Source: Acidobacteriaceae bacterium KBS 89 (GTDB lineage: Bacteria > Acidobacteriota > Terriglobia > Terriglobales > Acidobacteriaceae). From it: DNA of 64,000 nucleotides. A program made the translations under genes and the position numbers. The notes beneath the pieces were generated by a model. That model was given only the letters and a program-made list of their open reading frames with translations, was not told the origin of the DNA and did no database searches. Below, one piece after another: positions 1-7,079 of the stretch. Location of the stretch: contig KB906754.1 in the NCBI GenBank assembly GCA_000381605.1, positions 1,261,147 through 1,325,146 on the forward strand, written 5' to 3'. The stretch's first letter is position 1, and the number at the start of each line of letters is the position of its first letter.

Positions 1-1068
1 ACTAAGAGTTACGGACTGATCGGGATAATCGATGTGAATGAGGTGATCACGGAAGAGGTCCAGACCGATAAGGCCGTTTGCACCCGCCAGAGTGGCGGAG
101 GCAACAACGTGAACGGGACAGTCGCTGTACTGTACTGAGCCGATCTTCAGGTGGTCAAGGACGCCAGTGTAGGGCACCTTGGTTGCGCCGGCGACAAGCG
201 GACGGACACCTGCCTTCGCAGCCTGTTTCTCATCGAGGAAGATGCCTGAAACGCTGGAGTCTAGCTCGAGCAGCTGACTGTCGCCGTTGAGCCGCGTCGT
301 AAAGCCCCAGGAGCGAATGAGCGTTCCGTTCAACATGACAGGCGCAAGCTGAAGCTTGGCGATCTGGACCGCCTCGACCTCGCTGCAGAACTTGTGCGCC
401 TGAAGGATTGCCAGCTGACGCGTGAGCTCCTCGATTTGCTCTGGCGGGAGCTGAGGTTTACCAAAGAGAAAAGCGTTCAGTGGCACGGCGCGATCAGCCA
501 CGGGGAGCGAGCTCAGGTAGGCCGCTAGGATCTCGGGATCGTTGGGGGAGAGCTTGCGAGCGATATCAAGTTCGTGATCCGCTGCCACGTGTCGCGAGAG
601 GAGCTGATTGATCAATCCCTTGCCAAAGTGGCCTCGTGCGGAGCAGGCGTCCAGTGCAAGGGCACGCGAATATCCGGCGTCGGCCTCCGGAATCTGTCCG
701 GAGCGTAGAAGAACATCGCCGGTAGATGCCTGGATCTCGGCAGAGGTGGGTGCAGCCGCGACGGCACTCTTCGCTGTGGCAAGAGCGGCAGAGAGTTTAT
801 TGCCTGTGAGCTGCGCGCGGATCAGGCCGGCGTACGCGGCGGGCGAGGGAGAGGACGCAACCTGGGCGGCGTAGAGAGTTTCCGCACGCTCCGTATCGCC
901 GGAGACAAGAGCGCTAAGCGCTTCGCCAGGTGCGGGGGGCGCCTGAAAGGCACAGTGGATCTTACCGTCGGCAGCAGGAGGATGGAGACTGGGACTGCTT
1001 TGGGTGGGGGTTTGACAGAGTGTAACGGACGGCAAAGAAAGAACAGCAAAGACAAAAAAACGGCGCAT
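1..1068 (-). CDS. Secreted TPR and retropepsin-like aspartyl protease family protein (partial, cut by left edge)
   Basis: The minus-strand frame opening at 1068 stays open for 356 codons to the left edge, so the C-terminus is missing. It begins with a signal peptide (MRRFFVFAVLSLPSVTLC, then a Gln-Thr-rich stretch). Residues about 60-165 form TPR-like helical repeats rich in Ala and Leu. From about residue 240 the pattern of a retropepsin-like domain appears: a beta hairpin, then LLELDSSVSGIFLDE, and later GLIGLDLFRDHLIHIDY, which matches the second half of bacterial gag-asp folds. The active-site triplet is Asp270-Ser-Ser instead of Asp-Thr/Ser-Gly, so activity is doubtful. The family is common among exported Acidobacterial proteins; substrate unknown. 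Start chosen because it gives the signal peptide. Confidence 0.8.
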   Translation of the reverse strand, partial: MRRFFVFAVLSLPSVTLCQTPTQSSPSLHPPAADGKIHCAFQAPPAPGEALSALVSGDTERAETLYAAQVASSPSPAAYAGLIRAQLTGNKLSAALATAKSAVAAAPTSAEIQASTGDVLLRSGQIPEADAGYSRALALDACSARGHFGKGLINQLLSRHVAADHELDIARKLSPNDPEILAAYLSSLPVADRAVPLNAFLFGKPQLPPEQIEELTRQLAILQAHKFCSEVEAVQIAKLQLAPVMLNGTLIRSWGFTTRLNGDSQLLELDSSVSGIFLDEKQAAKAGVRPLVAGATKVPYTGVLDHLKIGSVQYSDCPVHVVASATLAGANGLIGLDLFRDHLIHIDYPDQSVTLS

Positions 1069-1373
1069 TAACTGGTCCCGGAGAAATTAATAAGGTTCGC
1101 GCAATCGTACCAGCAGACCGGGCTTCTGGGAAAAAGGATTCATTAGCCTGAACTACTGCTTAAGTTGCACAACTCATCAGTGACTACTTCCTCAAGCCGT
1201 CCACTACGATCTTCATATGCTGTCCTTTCAAAGCGGCACTACGGGCAAATGAGCCTGGGGAATTTTCGCGGGCCGCGGGCAGACGCAGACTCTTCTCCGC
1301 CTCAATCGTGATTCTTCCTCATCTCCCGGATGAAGTCTGCGCTGTTGGAGTTGAAGCTACGCCGGTGCCGGTT
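1069..1373. other. Intergenic gap, nothing recognised
   Basis: These 305 bases separate two minus-strand genes. I see no supported ORF, no hairpin with a T-tract and no repeat. It presumably holds the promoter of the leftmost gene near 1069-1150. Confidence 0.5.
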
Positions 1374-2975
1374 TCAGGAACTCGCCAGGCAAGCCTGAAG
1401 GGCCTTGTTCGCTGCATCGAGTACCTTCTGCGCCGCCGCGACATCCTTCTCCGCAGCCCTGATCTCAGCTATAAGCTCCGGTTTTTGCGACGGGGGCGCG
1501 TTCTGGAGTTCGAGCTGAAGTGCCTTGACGATCTGCTTCGCTGCATTCACCGATTGCGTCGCCTGGTTAACCGCCGTGCGTTCGGCGAGACAGCGCACCG
1601 GAGCGGTCGTTAGAGTTCCTGCGATCTCGTAGTTGTCCGCCGGATTGAGCGCCTTCTCCGCCGCGTAAATCACGCCGTTCCCGCCGCCGAAGAGGAAGCC
1701 GAACTGCTGCCACCCGCCCTGTCCGATGATTCCCGGCGAACTGACATCGCCACCGCCCGTCTGCGACGCATCCCTGTAGAAGAGCAACTGCCCCTGCTGA
1801 TTGACCGCATAGATGATGTTGTTCCAACCGGTGAACAGAAACAAGAACTGCAACCATCCTCCCTGCCCGATCACCTGTGGCGAACTGACATCGCCGCCGC
1901 CCGTCTGCGACGCATCCACATAGCGCAGCAACTGCCCCTGTTGATTGACCGCGTAGATCACGTTGTTACCGCCGCCGAAGAGGAACTTGAACTGCTGCCA
2001 TCCTCCCTGCCCGACCACCTGCGGCGAACTCACATCGCCACCGCCTGTCTGCGACGCATCCACATAGCGTAACAACTGCCCCTGCTGGTTGACCGCGTAG
2101 ATGATGTTGCCGCCGCCGGAGAAGAGGAACCGGAACTGCAACCATCCTCCCTGTCCGATCACCTGCGGTGAACTCACATCGCCGCCGCCCGTCTGCGACG
2201 CATCCACATAGCGCAGTAGCTGCCCCTGCTGGTTGACCGCGTAGATCACATTGTTTCCCGCCGAGAACAGAAACTTGAACTGCTGCCATCCTCCCTGCCC
2301 GATCACCAGCGGCGTGTTCACGTCGCCTGTGCCGTTCTGCGTGGTGTCCTTGTAATAGAGCAACCTTCCACCCAATGGATTGCCGATCGTCAGAGTGAAG
2401 TTGGAATTCACCAGGTTCGAGAACGATGTCGACGCGCTGCCGATGGTGCTGTCGAGCGTAAGAATACCGGCCAACACCTCTCCCTTCTGGAACGTCGTAA
2501 GGCTATTGCTGATGGCCGACGTTACGGCCGCCGTCACCGCATCGCTGATCTCCTTCCGCGCCTGGTCCACCACGCTCTGGTCCGGCGAGTTCAGAGCCAG
2601 AAGATGAGACTTGATCTCAGCCTGAAGCGTCGACTGAAACGCGCCGTAACCAGCCGTCACCGCGTTGTTGGGCGTCTCGTTGTCGTGAAACATCCCAACG
2701 GTCAGAATGATGACGAAGTTCGTCAGGGGATCCTCGAAGAACCTCGTAATCACTCCCACGGTCGATTCGATCGTGAGGGAATCGCCCGCCTTCATGCCTC
2801 GCTTCAAAACGTTGTGAGCGTTGCTATCCGCAATTCCGATCTCGCCCACATTGAACGTGGTCTTATCGATCCACACCACGGCCGGCCATAGATAAGGATT
2901 CGAGCCTCCCGACTGAGACTCACGGTTGCAAAGAAGTGTGTTCAATGAGATTGTGACTGTCGATTCCGACGGCAT
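1374..2975 (-). CDS. Tachylectin-2-like five-repeat beta-propeller protein
   Basis: 533 residues. An N-terminal domain (about 1-200) of unknown family is followed by five consecutive 48-residue repeats (about 205-444), each built on [YV]xDASQTGGGDVSSPxVIG, then QGGWxQFxFLF and IIYAVNQQGQ. The first and last repeats are the most diverged. Tachylectin-2 of horseshoe crab is a five-bladed propeller of about 47-residue repeats that binds GlcNAc/GalNAc, so number and length of repeats fit that fold. The C-terminus (about 465-533) is an Ala/Gln/Lys-rich predicted coiled coil. There is no signal peptide. ATG at 2975 is preceded by AGAGGACATT, a good ribosome site. Carbohydrate binding is inference; the N-terminal domain is unrecognised. 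Confidence 0.75.
   Translation of the reverse strand: MPSESTVTISLNTLLCNRESQSGGSNPYLWPAVVWIDKTTFNVGEIGIADSNAHNVLKRGMKAGDSLTIESTVGVITRFFEDPLTNFVIILTVGMFHDNETPNNAVTAGYGAFQSTLQAEIKSHLLALNSPDQSVVDQARKEISDAVTAAVTSAISNSLTTFQKGEVLAGILTLDSTIGSASTSFSNLVNSNFTLTIGNPLGGRLLYYKDTTQNGTGDVNTPLVIGQGGWQQFKFLFSAGNNVIYAVNQQGQLLRYVDASQTGGGDVSSPQVIGQGGWLQFRFLFSGGGNIIYAVNQQGQLLRYVDASQTGGGDVSSPQVVGQGGWQQFKFLFGGGNNVIYAVNQQGQLLRYVDASQTGGGDVSSPQVIGQGGWLQFLFLFTGWNNIIYAVNQQGQLLFYRDASQTGGGDVSSPGIIGQGGWQQFGFLFGGGNGVIYAAEKALNPADNYEIAGTLTTAPVRCLAERTAVNQATQSVNAAKQIVKALQLELQNAPPSQKPELIAEIRAAEKDVAAAQKVLDAANKALQACLASS
1644..2363 (-). repeat. Five in-frame 144-bp tandem repeats inside the tachylectin-like gene
   Basis: Each unit is 144 bp (48 codons). 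The three middle units are nearly identical in DNA, for example the block spelling DASQTGGGDVSSP recurs with only a few changes. High DNA identity suggests recent amplification or gene conversion, and the copy number may vary between strains. Confidence 0.85.
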
Positions 2976-3383
2976 AATGTCCTCTTTTCACCAGATTTCA
3001 CCTGCGAAGGAGCCCACAAAGCACTCGTCAACACATAACCGGGAAAAGAGATCATGAAGAATGTGACCGCATCGGATGCGCGTCTCTTCCGTGCAACGGA
3101 GACTCTTGAAGTTCTCCGGAGAACGGCGCAATCCTGACCAGGGGGAGGGGCCTGCCGCTACGCTCATCGTGCACACACGCAAGGGCGCTTGCTGTTCGCA
3201 AACAGTATCACACTCGCCCCGCCCAGCGCAGTTTTCTCCTCTTGAAATTCCTGCTTCGCTTGAAAATCGCACTTCGGGAGAAAGATCGCGCAGTGCACGA
3301 ATCAACCTCATGAGCAGTTGGCAGAGAGGACGTTGAGGTCATTTCCGGATTGACTTTCCGGATTGACCGTCAGCGAAACGCAT
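2976..3383. other. Intergenic gap between two minus-strand genes
   Basis: 408 bases without a supported gene; the short open frames on both strands lack recognisable domains. It contains a perfect 13-bp tandem duplication at 3342-3367 just beyond the stop of the neighbouring retropepsin-like gene. Confidence 0.5.
3342..3367. repeat. Perfect 13-bp tandem duplication
   Basis: TTTCCGGATTGAC occurs twice in direct succession (3342-3354 and 3355-3367), 17 bases from the stop codon of the neighbouring gene. It looks like a replication-slippage duplication; no function evident. Confidence 0.85.
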
Positions 3384-4370
3384 TCATTCTTGCGACTCCC
3401 CGCACTGACTACACAAAAGGTTCCCACGTCCTTCAGCGAAATGCGCCTTTGGCTGCGCGTGCACCGGGTTTTTGGGGGCGGATGGGTCGAGGATCACGTA
3501 TTTACCAGAGTGGCTTATGAAGATGGACTGGAAGAGTGTGATTGGCAGGAAACCGTCTACATCCATCGGTGGGATCTTCCCTCTCGGCACATAGACGGTG
3601 AGATCGCGGAAGACCTTGTCTCCCAGTCGAAGAAGCCGTGAAGTTTGCGGATCGACAAGACTGCTTCCGACTAAACCCCCGAGGTAATAGCTGGACGACG
3701 AACCAGGGACCAGCGTGGAGGTGTTGAGTGTCTTGAAGAGCACGATACTTGCGGTGCCCGAGTCGAGTAGCAGGTTGACGTTCTTGTCTCCCAATTCGTG
3801 GATGCGCCCCACCACAACGAGCCGGTCGCGGGTGGGTTCCGTTTCGTACATTCCAGTCATGCTCAGGGGAAGGCGTTCGCCGGTCAACCTGCCAGCTAGG
3901 GATGCCATGCCCGACTCGAGTTGGATGAGATGCCGCCGGTTGTCGATGAGGAGATCGAACGATCGCAGGAAGTTCTCTCCGAGTATGCCGCGCACTTTGG
4001 GCACCAGATTGGCGTAATTGTTGACGACGCCGAGATTCAAGCCGTGCACGGTTGCACCTCCGATCGACAGTGAATCGGTTTGGACCAGAGGCATGACTAA
4101 CTCTCCTGCAGCCATCTCAATGGTCATCTTTCCCGCAGGAGGAAGACGCAGTTCTTCCGCGAGGGCTCGGTCGATGATTGTATCGGTGCTACCGGTATCG
4201 ACGAGGAAGTCGAAGGGGCCGGCTCGATTGATGGTTATAGGGATGATCATCATATCCACTACGACCTTGAACTTGATCTGGTAAGGCTCCTGAGCGAAGC
4301 CAGAGGGAAGGTTGCAGAGGCAGAAAGGGACGAAGGCGAGAAGGTGTCTGAAGAGACGGAGTGAAGGCAT
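3384..4370 (-). CDS. Secreted two-lobed retropepsin-like aspartyl protease family protein
   Basis: 328 residues from the ATG at 4370. That start is preceded by GAGGTGAACTCC and yields a clean signal peptide (MPSLRLFRHLLAFVPFCLC and on to GFAQ); an upstream in-frame start at 4397 is less likely. Two aspartyl-protease signatures lie in one chain: FLVDTGSTDTIID (Asp58-Thr-Gly) and LLLDSGTASIVLF (Asp203-Ser-Gly). Each is followed by the hydrophobic-Gly flap region and by a GILGENFLRSFDLLID-type strand in the first lobe. Retropepsins normally dimerise, whereas this protein could form an intramolecular pair like pepsin. It is divergent from the regulator at 4561. Substrate unknown. Confidence 0.8.
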   Translation of the reverse strand: MPSLRLFRHLLAFVPFCLCNLPSGFAQEPYQIKFKVVVDMMIIPITINRAGPFDFLVDTGSTDTIIDRALAEELRLPPAGKMTIEMAAGELVMPLVQTDSLSIGGATVHGLNLGVVNNYANLVPKVRGILGENFLRSFDLLIDNRRHLIQLESGMASLAGRLTGERLPLSMTGMYETEPTRDRLVVVGRIHELGDKNVNLLLDSGTASIVLFKTLNTSTLVPGSSSSYYLGGLVGSSLVDPQTSRLLRLGDKVFRDLTVYVPRGKIPPMDVDGFLPITLFQSIFISHSGKYVILDPSAPKNPVHAQPKAHFAEGRGNLLCSQCGESQE

Positions 4371-4435
4371 GGAGTTCACCTCGAGAGCCGCGAACATCGC
4401 GTGAGCCCACGCTCCTCCGCATACCGCCTGAAGTC

Positions 4436-4467
4436 TTGGCGAAAACCTGATTTTTATCTGCTAGAAT
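4436..4467 (+). promoter_or_regulatory. Possible sigma-70-type promoter for the winged-helix regulator
   Basis: TTGGCG at 4436-4441 and TAGAAT at 4462-4467 lie upstream of the TTG start at 4561. The spacer is 20 bases, longer than the usual 17, so this is a weak call based on box similarity only. Confidence 0.25.
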
Positions 4468-4560
4468 TCTCGCGTCGTCATACTGCTGCAGCAAACAAAG
4501 GGTTTCTGGCCGATCGCCCTGTCGTCTTCGGTTCCTGATCGAGATCATCGGAGGCTGCCC

Positions 4561-6468
4561 TTGGAACAGCTGGAGCAAACGGCACGACGACTCACCTACT
4601 CGTTTGGTCCGTTTCTTCTTGACCCGGCCGAGCGTCGCCTGACCCTCGACGGCCGCGATATCAGACTGTCGCCCAAGGTCTTCGAAACTCTGGTCCTGCT
4701 GGTCGAACGTCACGGTCTCCTGGTAGATAAGGACGACCTGATGAAGACTCTCTGGCCTGACACGTTTGTGGAAGAGGTAACGCTCGCACGCAATATCTCT
4801 TTGCTCCGCAAGGCTCTGGGTGACGCACCTGGCCAGGACCAAAGTCAGTACATCGAGACGGTCTCCAAGCGCGGGTACCGGTTCATCGCTGAGGTGAAGG
4901 AGGTCTACCAGCCAGCAGCTCAATCGGGGAGGGTCGGGGAGGCCCATTCCGGCGGGGACTCCTTGCGGAAGCCGGGGACCTGGTGGCAACGTCATCGAGC
5001 TTGGATCGCGACTGGATGTGTGTTGTTGGTGATCGGGAGTGGGGTGATATGGCGTTGGTTCGCCGCGCGCCATTCCGCGATCCAGATCAGCTCGCTCGCG
5101 GTCCTTCCTCTTGAAAACCTCTCCGGAGACCCTAATCAGGAGTACTTCGTGGATGGAATGACCGATGAATTGATCACGAACCTAGCGCAGATCCACTCGC
5201 TGCGAGTGATCTCCCGGACCTCCGTGATGCAGTTCAAACACACGAAGAAGACTCTCCCCGAGATCGCCAGGGAACTCAACGTCGATGCCGTTGTCGAGGG
5301 TTCGGTGTCGCGCTCAGGTTCTGACGTGCACATTACGGCGCAGCTCCTCGATGCCCGCAACGACCGCCATCTATGGGCCGCTAGTTACGAGAGAAAGATG
5401 GCGGACATTGTGACTTTGCAGACACAAGTCGCCACAGCTATTGCCAATCAGGTAAAAACGAACCTTACTCCGGAAGAGAACGCTCGCCTAACGAAGGCGT
5501 GCCCAATCAATCCACAGGCCTACGATGCTTTTCTGAAGGGCATGTACGTCGAGAACCGGAAACACGCCGAGCCACCGGGTAAAGCCGTCGGCTATCTTGA
5601 ACAAGCTGTCGCGATCGATCCTAATTTTGCCGAAGCCTGGGCGCAGTTGGCGAACTCCTACGCAGTTTACAGTGGGTTTGTGGGCCCCAAAGATCGTCCG
5701 GAGGTTATTTCAAAGGCTCGCGCAGCCATCGGGAAGGCGCTTCAACTCGATCCGAATCTTTCCTCGGCCTACACATTTTCTGGCTGGGTTAAGATGTCGT
5801 ACGACTGGGATTGGGCTGGGGCGGAGCGAGATCTCAAGCGTGCCATCGAGTTGGATCCGAATAACTCGGTGGCCCACCGAAGTTATTCTCACTACCTGAT
5901 GCTCAACAGACGCTTTGATGAAGCTTTGGAAGAAAACAAACTTGCTATCGATCTGGCTCCGTTCGAGATCTTAGCCACGGCCCATTTTATTCTGATCTAT
6001 GAAGCCGAGCACGAGCCGGACAAGGTGATCGAGCAATGCAAGCGGGTGTTAGAGATGGACCCTGCTCACACCGGTGTCTACCGCGCCCTCGTTGGTGCGT
6101 ATACGGCAAAGGGTCAATGGACCGAGGCGTTCAAGGCCCTGGACCATCTGCAGGAACTCCATTTAATGGGCAGGATTGGCTATTTGGCCAATGCTGCAAA
6201 TATTTGGGCGGCCTCCGGAGACAAGACTCGAGCTGAAGCAGCTATGGCAGAAATCAAAGAGTTTGCCAAGCATCATGAGTTCCCCACAATCGGTTTTGCT
6301 TACTACGAAGCGCGGTTCGGAAACCTGGACGAGGCCTTTCGGTTATTGGAGAAGGCCTATCAGGAACGTGATCCAGCACTGGGATCCATCGAGATAGAGG
6401 CTAGTCTCGATAATCTGCGATCGGATCCGCGATTCCAGGACCTCGAGCGGCGAATCGGATTCAGATAG
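4561..6468 (+). CDS. Winged-helix (CadC/ToxR-like) membrane regulator with TolB-like and TPR domains
   Basis: 635 residues. Residues about 12-110 form an OmpR/CadC-type winged helix (LSPKVFETLVLLVERHG, then a YIETVSKRGYRFIAEV end typical of the family). One membrane helix follows at about 147-168. Then comes a TolB-like/adenylate-cyclase-associated domain (LAVLPLENLSGDPNQEYFVDG, about 175-300) and six or more TPR repeats to the C-terminus (AVAIDPNFAEAWAQLANSY, ALQLDPNLSSAY). The architecture, a cytoplasmic DNA-binding head with periplasmic protein-binding tail, is frequent in Acidobacteriota. It starts with TTG at 4561, supported by GGAGG six bases upstream. Target genes unknown; the divergent retropepsin-like gene is an obvious candidate. 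Confidence 0.85.
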   Translation: MEQLEQTARRLTYSFGPFLLDPAERRLTLDGRDIRLSPKVFETLVLLVERHGLLVDKDDLMKTLWPDTFVEEVTLARNISLLRKALGDAPGQDQSQYIETVSKRGYRFIAEVKEVYQPAAQSGRVGEAHSGGDSLRKPGTWWQRHRAWIATGCVLLVIGSGVIWRWFAARHSAIQISSLAVLPLENLSGDPNQEYFVDGMTDELITNLAQIHSLRVISRTSVMQFKHTKKTLPEIARELNVDAVVEGSVSRSGSDVHITAQLLDARNDRHLWAASYERKMADIVTLQTQVATAIANQVKTNLTPEENARLTKACPINPQAYDAFLKGMYVENRKHAEPPGKAVGYLEQAVAIDPNFAEAWAQLANSYAVYSGFVGPKDRPEVISKARAAIGKALQLDPNLSSAYTFSGWVKMSYDWDWAGAERDLKRAIELDPNNSVAHRSYSHYLMLNRRFDEALEENKLAIDLAPFEILATAHFILIYEAEHEPDKVIEQCKRVLEMDPAHTGVYRALVGAYTAKGQWTEAFKALDHLQELHLMGRIGYLANAANIWAASGDKTRAEAAMAEIKEFAKHHEFPTIGFAYYEARFGNLDEAFRLLEKAYQERDPALGSIEIEASLDNLRSDPRFQDLERRIGFR

Positions 6469-7079
6469 CTCCATCACAAAAGCACACATCACATGGCAGC
6501 AGGCTTAAGATCGAAAACGAGAGTCAGTCTGGAGGCCTGGATCTCTTTCATGCCACCCTCTGAAAATCGCCAGTCACTCAGCGAGGGGTCACGGGCCGAT
6601 GCGAGGAGGCCTCTAACCGTGTTGAACGGTCGGAATTCTTGACCAGCTTATTTGCTTGATTTACGAGTGACGCTCCACCGCCCCAAATACTTTTTGCGTT
6701 TTCAGCCCAGAAATCGCATGTCAAGCCCCTGCCCCTCTCAACTGCTTTCCCTACAACAACATCCGCGTGGCGTATTAGTTACCCTCAACCCGCTATACTG
6801 GTTATATAGATCAAAACAAACAAGCCCTGGACCCTCTTTCGGGGCTAACTCGTTTCGATGGAATATTTTGGACGCAACCCATTTATTATGAATATTTTAC
6901 AGGCACCGACAAGTCGTAAATAATTGAATATAAGCAGGTTACGCGCCGGCAATGGGGGGGAGGGGTACCCCTAATACGGGTCCGGCGGAGCTCCCGGCCT
7001 GAGTCCACATACCCATCGAAGCGTGCGCCTATGGTAGCCTCCAGCAAGGGGTGCACTAAGCTGTCGCCCGAACTTGCCG
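6469..7079. other. Long AT-rich intergenic region
   Basis: 611 bases without a supported gene. The stretch 6640-6940 is clearly more AT-rich than the flanking genes and holds words such as TATACTGGTTATATAGATC (6793-6811). A G-run followed by GGGTACCCC lies at about 6954-6972. A 79-codon plus frame (6652-6891) has no recognisable domain or ribosome site and is not called. The region may carry the promoter of the PAP2-Wzi gene. Confidence 0.5.

Noticed and set aside
4189..5073. 294-codon minus frame opposite the winged-helix regulator
   Set aside because: Shadow of the regulator and of the retropepsin-like gene; composition not protein-like.
6652..6891. 79-codon plus frame in the AT-rich spacer
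   Set aside because: No ribosome site, atypical composition, no family.
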